A program made the position numbers and the translations under genes. The notes below the pieces were generated by a model. It was not told the origin of the DNA. It made no database searches and saw only the letters and a program-made list of their open reading frames with translations. Positions 9,341-18,266 of a DNA stretch of 64,000 nucleotides are shown here, in pieces (positions within the stretch are counted from its first letter, which is position 1; the number at the start of each line of letters is the position of its first letter). This stretch comes from Massospora cicadina. Taxonomy: Eukaryota > Entomophthoromycota > Entomophthoromycetes > Entomophthorales > Entomophthoraceae. The stretch lies in NCBI GenBank assembly GCA_022478985.1, contig JAKSZP010013318.1, positions 87,910 through 151,909 on the forward strand. The letters are read 5' to 3'.

Positions 9341-10735
9341 TGAGTTAAATAGATACAAATTTGATAACGCCAAATGATTTAACTAATATGGAGCACCAAA
9401 GGAACAAGGAAGTGGTATTGTCAGCACCCCATCAAGGACTATCCAATTATAGGCAGGTATGCTGGGGAACCCACAATATTCACCTTTCAAAAATTGATTT
9501 AAATGATAATGACGATGGTTTATTGAGGTTACCAGACATTCTTGCTGTTCAAGATTGTGCTGATGACCTATTTGATTGAATAGTAATGGGGAGTTACATG
9601 AAGAGAAAGACAAAATTCAGAAAGCGCTGAAAAAGTAAATGAAGAAGACAGAATTTGTCAATGGTCAAATATTTAAATTAATGGATGAAAAGAGACTTTT
9701 TTCCAAAACCATAAGTTTGCACAAAGATACTTTGGGACACCCACAATGTTGTCAGTCATGGTGGGTTAAAGAAGATGCTCAAACATATTAAGCAATACTA
9801 CTATTGGGAGTACCTGAGTTACAATGTTGTCAATTATAGCACCTGTTGCATGGAGTGTCATCTCCACAAGCCAGATAAAAACGTGATGATTTTTAAATTG
9901 GTGAATCCAGGAATTGTGTGGCACATGGTCTCAATTGACGGATGGGACCAGCAAGTGTGAGCATGGGTGGAGTACATTACATCATAGTAGCAATTGAACA
10001 CCTTATAAGGTGGGAAAACCTGAGCATTAAATTTATTTAAGCCCTGAGTACCACCAAATTATTCCTAAAGCAGGTGGTATATCAGCAAAGGTGTCCTCAG
10101 ATGTTGCTGAGTGACAATGGGACAAATAAGCCTCATTTTTAATTCCCCACCTGAGTAACCTGATGGGGATAAAAGTGGTGGTGTCTGCACCCTATTGACC
10201 TGACATGAACGGAGTTGATAAATTAGACAATAGGACGCTTGCTGCTATACTAAAGAAACTGATCTAAGATAAGGCGTCATCTTGGGCGTCTTATCTAAGT
10301 TTGGTGACCTTTTTATACAACATCAGTATATTTGGCAACGGAAAACGCCATTTTGAATCTATTGTACAGTTGTAGGGCAGCTTTGCTGCCAATTCTCTAC
10401 TCAGCAGTAGAACCAGCTCCAGTAATGAGCGTGGATAGATACCTATATTAGCTTACAAACATAATAGTGTATCTTCAATCTCTAGCTTGAAATATTATCA
10501 AAAGAAGAATTCAAGATAAGAAGAATGATAAGAGTTGATACACCTTAGGGGTTTTTCATTGAAGAACATTTAGCCTATTGTGAAACACATGGCTTTGGTC
10601 ACCAAAATAAGCTAGATGTGTTATGGTTTGTACCATTTGAGGTTATTAAAAAATGGCAGATGATGCCTACATGATCAAGAATGTTTCTGATGGTCGTTTG
10701 ATTAATAGAATACACAGTAAATTCCTAAAAAATGT
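9341..10735 (+). pseudogene. G1 pol remnant: end of RNase H and integrase
   Basis: At 9505-9575 the stretch DDGLLRLPDILAVQD matches the G2 segment ADCLSRLPTIAVTAY (about 38945-38990), which is the join of RNase H and integrase. The integrase zinc region follows (LKHIKQYYYW and CCMECHLHKPD, 9775-9880). Part of the core follows (LSDNGTNKPHF at about 10111 and SAPYRPDMNGVD, frameshifted, about 10180-10215). Then comes a tail with KLDVLWFVPFEVIKK and DGRLINRIHSKFLK (about 10608-10733), equivalent to the GPY/F module of gypsy integrases. Stops and shifts are frequent, so no product is expected. Gag, protease and RT are absent, giving a deletion derivative. Confidence 0.75.
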
Positions 10736-11040
10736 AACTGAAAGAAAGATAAAAGGATAAAAATATATATTAGGATAAAAGGAAAAAATAGATATATATA
10801 GTATAAAAACATGAAAAAAAAGATTTTTTTACTAATTGTTATAATTTGAAAAAATATTAAGATAAAAAAGTTAATAAATGAATATAATATTAATTTTTTG
10901 TAATTAGTCTTGGGTTGCATAGTGAAAGTTCTCCTTTGCGCCTCTAGGAGAATGGTGGTTGAGCAATGATATTGTAAAAGAGGCCACCAAAGTCAATCTG
11001 GTAACGGATACTAGCAAGGGATAGAGCAAGGTGAAACCAT
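10736..11040. other. A+T-rich stretch inside G1, no gene
   Basis: Low-complexity A/T sequence (poly-A and TATATA runs, 10740-10910) follows the integrase end. I see no coding or structural feature. Confidence 0.5.
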
Positions 11041-11049
11041 GTTTTTTGG

Positions 11050-12000
11050 ACCTGAGGGGATTCTAAGAATATGCTATAATTGGGAGAGTAATTGAGACAT
11101 CCAGATTAACAAGATGGGAAACCCTAAAGCATGGGGAAATAGCAATGCAATAAATTGCAATTGGAAAATATGTCCATGTAATCTCTATATGGAACAGGCG
11201 CCAGAAGCTGTTTTCAGAGTGCTTGATAAATGAGCTTCATTGAGTACACTCACCATATGAGAGAACAACAAACTTGGAGATGTGAAAATGGCTGTTAAAC
11301 CATTCTCCCAATTATTGCCATTAGGGGAAGATACCGCTGGATAGTCCCAGCTGCAAAACAGTTATGCAGGCAATGAACTGCATCTTGGAGGTGGAATATG
11401 AGGGCCTCCTGGAAGGAGATTTTACGGATTGTGGAAGGTTGGTGATGTGGGGAGTGGGGTGGCCCATATGTGAATTACTTTTTCTGCAAACTGGAGCACA
11501 TATGCTGTGGTATCTAGATAAGGTAGGTGATTGATGTTTTGGGGGTAAAGGAAATTCTGATGGCTTCAGCCAATCTCCCATGAAGTTCTTGATATGGAAG
11601 CTCAACATGCTCATCATTACCAATTGCCAATTCAGTTGACACAATTGTTGGTTGATAAAACTGCCCAATTTGGAACAGAAACTCTGGGCGAAGTTCTGAC
11701 TTAAAAGAGGTTCAGCTGGTCCAAATTGGAGAGAATCACTTCATTGGGCTCAAGGACTATTGCTGGATTTAATACAGATGGAGCCAAATCCAGCAATGAC
11801 TCAAAATAAAGCTTGATGGCAGGAGAATGTGGAATAGATAAGTGATAATTAATGGAAGAAATGACCAACCCTTTTCCCTCTTCAGGAATAGGTAACATTG
11901 CTGGAAGGACTAAGTAGAAATTATCTGAATCAGTTTGACTTGAGGTGCTTGATCCAGTGAGACCAGAAAGGAGACCTCTTTGGTCATTTTTTGACATCAC
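11050..12000 (-). pseudogene. Antisense ORF remnants between G1 integrase and 3' LTR (unknown)
   Basis: Two minus-strand open segments (12000-11701, 99 codons, and 11668-11321, 115 codons) are separated by one stop region and continue in pieces to about 11100. The amino acid composition is protein-like and the base composition is richer in G+C than the surrounding G1 interior. A segment at about 11400-11280 (ALIFHLQDAVHCLH...) has the same spacing of hydrophobic positions as the C-terminal block of repeat X (about 1560-1440 minus), but the match is too weak to be sure. It is either a separate retroposon inserted in G1 or an antisense gene carried between pol and LTR, a location known for extra ORFs in some gypsy lineages. 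Confidence 0.35.
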
Positions 12001-12095
12001 TTAGAAAAAGGAGATGTTTGTTTTGGACAAACCATCTAAGACTCACTTGTACTGGGTAATATTGGAAGAGGACATTTTTAACTGATAATATGGTC

Positions 12096-12105
12096 AAGTG
12101 GGGGG
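12096..12105 (+). promoter_or_regulatory. G1 polypurine tract
   Basis: AAGTGGGGGG lies immediately before the TGC that opens the 3' LTR at 12106. This is the expected place for the plus-strand primer of an LTR retrotransposon. Confidence 0.6.
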
Positions 12106-12910
12106 TGCGTGGAAATTTTATATGACCACATTATCCATCTTGGGATTATTTAAGCTCTAATTTATTCAGTATTTGGTTCATATATTTTTATTTTAGATTA
12201 TTTATTAAGCTTTGAGATGACAATTTAATTATGTTGCCTATTTGGTGATAATAACTGACCAAATGATAAATTGTATTTTCCAGAGAATTGTATCTGATGT
12301 AATTATGATTACTAATTCACTAAAAGTTGTTGCCAGCAATATGAATATGAATAAGTTGGCTCAAAATGAGCAATTACTTGTACAAAACCTTCAAGTTTGG
12401 TAACTGACTTGTTGGATAACTTTAAATGGCAATTTAAATATGCTATTCCACATAAAAACAGGTGGAGTCTTTCCCAAAATTGAACCAATAATCGTTTTTG
12501 TTGGTTAGGCATGCCAAAACCATCGTTGTTACCAAAATTACCCATAACACATGTCCTTCATTACTATTGCCTATAATTATTCCCTAATTTTGATAATAAA
12601 ACACCTTAGAGCTGAGAATACTCTATTGTTATCAATTACTGATTGTTTACTTTAAGATGAAGTTGTAAAGAAGTATCTCTTGTCTAAGTGTCAACGTCAG
12701 AGTGAGCCAAAGTACTTAAGCCTTTATATAATGCCATAGTGAGGCCAAAGTCACTTGTAATAACCTTATCTGCCAGAGTAGGGCCAAATCTACACATTAA
12801 TCAAAGCTTGACTTAGCTAGTTTTCTTCATAAAATTAAAAATCCATATTTATTTATAGAGTCAGCAGTTAAGTGAACTTGTGCACCAGTGAAAACCCTGT
12901 GGTTTTTACA
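12106..12910 (+). repeat. G1 3' LTR (805 bp)
   Basis: Begins TGCGTGG and ends TTTTTACA. It aligns along its full length to the split 5' LTR. It keeps the three GAGGCCAAA-type motifs (about 12700-12790) and has CTTTATATAA between the first two, a possible TATA element. Divergence from the 5' LTR is substantial. Confidence 0.8.
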
Positions 12911-14614
12911 ACTACATTGCTAGGATAACCATCCTAGGCTTTTTAGTTACACAGTACCAATTGAGAATTTTATGCCAAAACATTCATTAGTATAAGTTAC
13001 ATTACTAAAAGTAAATTTCCTGATTAAATTTTATTTTTTATGCTTAGTACCTTATCAATGAGAGCGATGATCTTTAAAATAATCTACATTTCCTTAGTGA
13101 ATTAAAACCCCATAGTTCTAGTTTTGTTTGTAAATTTCATTAGACCAAAAGCTTATGATTAGCGCACTAAATTTAGTATGATGTTAATTTTTTAATACTG
13201 GTTAAGCAATTTATTTTCTTTGCATTATACTCTGTTAACCACCCTTATACCTATTCTGTTGGTCATTCTAATCTTTCATAGCTATCCGCATAAACCTCAC
13301 CTCCTTCACTAAAATGCATAAGTAGAGCTATAGATTACTAAGTATAATCTGGATTCTTAAAATAAATCATAATTTCTCTACTTAAGTTTTAATAGCGTTT
13401 TTTTGTATAATACTACTAGCATAGGTATATCTTTAAATATCTCCAAAAGTACAAATAAATCTTAACCTGTGTTAAAAAATATTACTCTATCTTTTTTAAG
13501 ATGTTACTAATGCGCTAACTCATCTCTGAGACCACTTCTCTGAGCTTTAGAATCTTTAAAGTAAAAATAAATTGATAACCTTTTAGTAGTAGATGAACTT
13601 GCCTTATAAAAAGAGCCTTTAAATTACTAAAACTTTCTATAGTATGTTTCAGATAAGACATCCAGCTAATCAAGTGAAGGATGTAGTTAAAACATGATGC
13701 ATCTATATAATTGAATCCAAGATTAAATAAATTTCAATTTAATAAAATGTGTTTTAAAGTCCCCGTTTGACATTACAGAAACAAAGAAATCAGAAAAATA
13801 CTGAAGATGGTTAAGGTATACCACTAATCACATAAAACTTTTATAAAATCCTTCTGTTTTACATGAAATCTCACAGCTGAACAAGTTGGCCTTAAGTTAT
13901 TTGTCCAAGAACTGGTGTGTTAGTACAAAGTGATGTCTTTTACTTTCCTGAATCATATAATATTATATAGACTAGATATTTAATATAACTCATTCACATC
14001 AACATATAACATGATAAACTTTTAATATTTTTTTAATGCATATAATTTAATTTTCCTCATGATTCCATAGTTCATGGTCCTATAATAATTCTAACAGAGA
14101 GCTCAAATTATATACTCTTCAGCAGAATGTATTTTATTATAATGAAAGAGACAATGTATAAAACTTTAACTAATGCTTAGTATAATCTGAAATACTTTAT
14201 ATTTAGTGTACCGCACATAAATTCGTCAACAACCTCACATAAAGCATAATTTAGATAAATGTTTTATTATAATTGAAGAACCCAGGAAACACTCTATCTG
14301 TTATTTAAGAATTTACAAATAGCTACTTAGTATAATAAAAAATTTTAATGATGCTATTTTTCATTTTAAGCTTTTTCCAGATAGAGAACGTTCAACAAAA
14401 AAACATATAAAAAACACTATAAATTTATCCTTGTAATGCTATACATCATATTTATTCTATCTTTATTAAACTACTTTTGTGGTAATGTTGGTATTATCCA
14501 ATTACATTTGTAATTTTGGCTTGATACTTCCACCATGTGGGTTTTTTTAATTGCGCCAAAGTCTAGTAGCATTCACAACAGTTAGCAGCAGTAAAAATCT
14601 TAGTATAAGATCTA
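12911..14614. other. A+T-rich DNA without recognisable gene
   Basis: About 1.7 kb with stops in all frames and no protein similarity I can recognise. It is continuous with 21100-23133 if LINE B1 is removed. Confidence 0.5.
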
Positions 14615-14632
14615 CCCTTAGTCTTATAATTT
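14615..14632. repeat. Target-site duplication of LINE B1, left copy
   Basis: Eighteen bases beginning CCCTTAGTC and ending TATAATTT, identical to 21082-21099. A perfect duplication argues that B1 is a comparatively recent insertion. Confidence 0.85.
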
Positions 14633-14700
14633 TTTTTAGTACTAGATGGTCCCAACCCAAGGGGGGATTCATCGATGTTTATTGAATTACGCCTGGGCTC

Positions 14701-17700
14701 CTAAAAGCCTGAGGCGAGGGAAGGGGAGGGAGGAGGCATCGAGAAAAGGAGGGGGTTTGCGCGCCAGAGCCGTGCTGCAGTGACAACTGAGCGGGGGAGG
14801 GTTGGCGACATAGTGCAGACCTTCAGGGCCATCTCAAAGTGTACCTGAAAGTGGGTGATCATGTGTTGAAGGATCCACACCTGCTGGTCAAAGGCAGCAC
14901 GAAGGAAGGAGTTATGGATGGTCCAGATGGCTGTGGCATAGGCGAGGACATGGAGGGGTCGGTGGCAACCAGGCAATGTCTGCTCAAACATGAGGTCTTG
15001 CACAGGGTGTCCAGACCAGGGCTGAGCATGGAGGAGCTCGCAGACCTTTGGTTAAAATGTGGCGACACCTGGACAGGTGAAAAAACGATGGAGGTGGGAG
15101 TCAATAGGCTCCACACAGCGGGGGCAGCTTTGGTGCTGGAAGGTAGGGCCAGTCCGGTCCCCTGTCCTGTATGAACAGTGGAGTACCCTCCATAAGGTGT
15201 TGGACACCTTTGCTGACAGGATGGGGTGATAGACATCCTTCCACAATTCCTTAAGGTCAAATCTCACGGAGGGAGGAGCTCAAGGAGTCTTTTGGCGGAT
15301 GGGAGGACGATCTTGGGGGTTGAGGCGAGTTGTGACAACTTGTCCATTGTGCACAATTGCATGGCGACGGGGGCTGAGGCCAGGGCCTTCCCTTCTGTAT
15401 GGGAAGGCATGGTGGATCCGCACGCCTACTCGTTTCAGGGCAAGAAGAGCCTGGTTCCAGTAGGGGGATGAGGATGGTTTTAGGCGATGGCCTGGGTGGT
15501 TTGTGAGCCACTCCCCTAATGAGGTCAGAGATGCTCTAGGAAGACCCAGAGCTGCTGACACTGACTGGCGGAGGGCGGGCGCCCATTGGGGCATGGGGGT
15601 CGCGTCCCAGCAGACAATCGGCCATAGGAACTTCAGGAAGATTGTGGTGGCGTGGGATCGCGTGTCCAGAAGCCCTAGGCCCCCTTCATTGCGGGGTCAG
15701 GCAATGGTTGAGAGGGCCATTGGTGGATGGTTTGAGCCCCAGATCTAACAGCGGAGGAGTACATTGAGCCGCGTATAAAAGGCATCTGTGAATGGGCAGA
15801 CGTGCGCTAGGAACCAGACTTTGGAGAGGAGGAACACATTGGCCATCAGAGCTTGACCCTGGGGGGTGATGTGCCGCCGGTTCCAGCTGGCAATCCTGGA
15901 GTTAACTGCTGCAAGGAGCAAGTCCTCATTGTCTTTTAGCGCAACTCCTTGTTGGTTGGTGAGAACGCCCAGGTGACGGAAGGTACCGCGCTCAGGTTCA
16001 ATACCAAATGGTGGGGGGAAGGTGGGGGAGCCGACCTGTACAACTGTTGTCTTGGAGGTGTTGACCATGGCGTTGGACGCCTTGGTGTACCTCTCAATGG
16101 TCACAGCAGCGAGGGCAACATCCCCAGGGCAGCCAAATGCAATGGCAGTGTCATCTGCAAATGCCATGGTGCGTGTGGGGGCTTTACCTGGGACCAGAAT
16201 CCCTGTTAGCTTGTCCTGTAAGGAGGCCAAGAGGGGGTCAAGGGTGATGTTAAAAAGGATAGGGCTCAGGGGGTCCCCTTGCCGGAGACCTTGTCCAACT
16301 GGTACTGCCACTGTAAAACCCATTGGCGCCAGGACTCTGGTGTGGAGCTGGTCATAGAGCGCTGATATCCAGCGCCTAGCTGCGGGTGGGAGATGGAAGC
16401 GGGCCAGGGAAGCATTAATATACTTCCAGGCTACCCGATCATATGCTTTCTCAATATCCAGAAGAGCCACAAAGCCATTCACCTTACGAGAGTTAGCAGT
16501 AAAAGTCACGTGAAGGTCATTATAGTTGTCCCATAACGACCTCCCCGGAATAAAACCGTACTGGGATGGGGAGAGGCGAGGTGACACCCATTTGGTGATG
16601 CGGTTGGCCAGAAGCTTCGTGAAGAGCTTGTGGTCTGTGTTGATCAACGCTATGGGGCGCCAGTTCGCCAGGTTCTCACGGTCTGACTTCTTGTGAATGA
16701 GGGTCGTGATTGAGCCTCTGGAGTCGGGGAGGACCTCGCCATTCACCAAGAGTGCAGCGAAGAGGTCGCGGAGGGTTCTGGCTATCACTGTAGGTTCCAG
16801 AAGGTACACCTCAAAGGGTATTCCGTCTGGGCCTGGGGCTTTAAGCCGTGGGGATTTCAGAAGGGTTTCCATCACCTCCTGGATGGAAATAGGCGCCAGT
16901 AGAGCCTCATCAGCCCGTGGGTCAATGGGCGGCTCTGGAGCCCGCCACAGGAAGTCTTGGATGTCCGATGGGTCCACCTGGGTGGCATGGAAGAGGCTGG
17001 AGTAGAAGCGGTGTAGTTCCTGCGTGATTTCCTCCTTATCTGAAGTGGTTGTAGTGCCAATCTTCAGTGCAGTAATATCCTGCGCTGTTGACCGGGCTTT
17101 CTGTTTCTGAAAGAAGAAGCGGGTGGGGCGTTCCCATTGAGCATAGTAACGAGATGTTGTAAAGTTTGCCGCCCGTTCTTCCTGCAGTGTGAGCTCCAAG
17201 CGGAGTGCTTCCTGCGCCGCTTCCCAGTCTTCCAACCATCTGGGAGAGGGCGAAGGCTGGCAGTTTCGCTCTAGATGTCTGATTCTGGCTTCCGCCCTTT
17301 TGACTCTGGCGCGAGCTGCAGTCATCTGGGCTTTGGCACAGTTGTAAGCAACGCGGGTGATGCCCTCCTTGGTCACCACCCATCTAGCCTTGTGGTCAAG
17401 CAGGTGGGGTGGGGGGAGGTGAGAGTCTCCCGGATGGTCATAGACAGCTTCTCCTTAGTGAAGGGGTTGTTGAGAAGAGCTGGGGCAACCCTAGGCCAGA
17501 ACCTACGCGACGGTCTAAGTGTGGTGGTGAGGACAACGGTGAGTGACCTGTGATCAATCAGATGGTTGTCACGAGAGATGGGAGAGGAGACGCGGCCAAT
17601 TAGCAGGGGGCCAATCAGTGCCATATCTATGCGTGACGCTGACTTGAAAGCTCCTCCATCATACTGGATCCTAGTCATGCAACCTAGGCCAGACGCGGAG

Positions 17701-18230
17701 GGTGGAAGCGCATCTATAAAGCCGCTCAGGCGAAGGAAATCCTGGAGGCGACTTGATCCAGGGCGTTCCTTTGCTGCAGGGGGGTAAGAGTCACGGACGC
17801 GACTTATGGTTGTGTTGAAATCTCCTAAGAGGACTGTATTCCGTGGGAGATTGAGTTGGAGGAGCTCTTCCAAGAGCCGATTTTGCTCCTGACCTGCATT
17901 AGGCAGGTAGATGCTTGCAGCAAAGAAGGAGAAGTCAGGAGTGGTGAGTTTGGCCAGTATGAGGCGGCCACCTAGATATTGTGAAAAAGAATGGGTTTTA
18001 ACCCGAGGATTCAAAACAATAAGGGCAGCATGGTTTGTCCAGAAGGAGTTGCCTCCAAACTGTTCATTCCATGCAGATTGTTCGTGGAAGAGGATATGGG
18101 GCTCCTGGACAGCAGCGATGTCAATTTTTGCTGACCTGAAGTTTCAGAGGAGGCGGGCTCTCCGCTTAAAGTCCCGCAACCCATTTGCGTTGATGGATTG
18201 CAGGGCCAGGGTGCTGCCATGGGGACTCAT
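14701..18230 (-). pseudogene. LINE B1 ORF2 (APE endonuclease, RT, Cys/His domain), few lesions
   Basis: Start ATG at 18230 (MSPHGSTLALQSINANG), 37 bases after the ORF1 stop. A TGA replaces a codon at about 18146. APE block 18110-17400: VQEPH, LLGDFNTTI, SRIDMALI and DHRSLT. A frameshift in a C-rich run near 17395 separates APE from RT, and the same run with the same shift is present in B2. The RT block 17379-15745 is open for 544 codons: APGPDGIPFEVY, LANWRPIALINTD, IEKAYDRVAW, GLRQGDPLSPILFN and FADDTAI. TAG at 15745 replaces a TGG that B2 keeps; TGA at 15697 is shared with B2. A Cys/His domain (CPRC...H...C) lies at about 15130-15060. The frame then runs to 14701. Confidence 0.88.
15745..17379 (-). 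CDS. Uninterrupted reverse transcriptase block of LINE B1 ORF2 (544 codons)
   Basis: Longest open frame in the window. It covers the whole fingers/palm region of a LINE RT with all expected motifs, including the catalytic FADD (about residues 410-413), GLRQGDPLSP and KAYDRV. The first codon at 17379 is an internal methionine, not a true start; upstream the frame is joined to the APE domain only by a frameshift. Listed separately because it is the best-preserved enzyme domain here, but it is not expected to be made as an independent protein. Confidence 0.7.
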   Translation of the reverse strand: MVTKEGITRVAYNCAKAQMTAARARVKRAEARIRHLERNCQPSPSPRWLEDWEAAQEALRLELTLQEERAANFTTSRYYAQWERPTRFFFQKQKARSTAQDITALKIGTTTTSDKEEITQELHRFYSSLFHATQVDPSDIQDFLWRAPEPPIDPRADEALLAPISIQEVMETLLKSPRLKAPGPDGIPFEVYLLEPTVIARTLRDLFAALLVNGEVLPDSRGSITTLIHKKSDRENLANWRPIALINTDHKLFTKLLANRITKWVSPRLSPSQYGFIPGRSLWDNYNDLHVTFTANSRKVNGFVALLDIEKAYDRVAWKYINASLARFHLPPAARRWISALYDQLHTRVLAPMGFTVAVPVGQGLRQGDPLSPILFNITLDPLLASLQDKLTGILVPGKAPTRTMAFADDTAIAFGCPGDVALAAVTIERYTKASNAMVNTSKTTVVQVGSPTFPPPFGIEPERGTFRHLGVLTNQQGVALKDNEDLLLAAVNSRIASWNRRHITPQGQALMANVFLLSKVWFLAHVCPFTDAFYTRLNVLLRC

Positions 18231-18266
18231 AGCTATTCCCCTCCATGTCCTGGGGGTTGCCAGCGC

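Larger units (their letters stand above)
3202..12910 (+). mobile_element. Ty3/gypsy-type LTR retrotransposon G1, internally deleted, with LINE A1 inserted in its 5' LTR
   Basis: Two related LTRs (3202-3293 joined to 8592-9320; and 12106-12910) begin TGC, end TTTTTACA and flank an interior with a primer-binding-like site and an integrase relic. The order of the integrase and its class (HHCC region, central DNG motif, GPF-like tail) indicate Ty3/gypsy rather than Ty1/copia. The interior is only about 2.8 kb: it jumps from the primer site almost directly to the last residues of RNase H, so gag, protease and RT have been deleted. Flanking bases (AGAAA on the left, ACTAC on the right) do not form a convincing target duplication. 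The element is old: both LTRs differ by many substitutions and small indels. Confidence 0.8.

Noticed and set aside
3202..12910. Target-site duplication of G1
   Set aside because: AGAAA before the 5' LTR and ACTAC after the 3' LTR do not match; not called.
16022..16357. Plus-strand ORFs of 80-140 codons across LINE B1 and B2
   Set aside because: They mirror the minus-strand RT in another frame and have no motif of their own.
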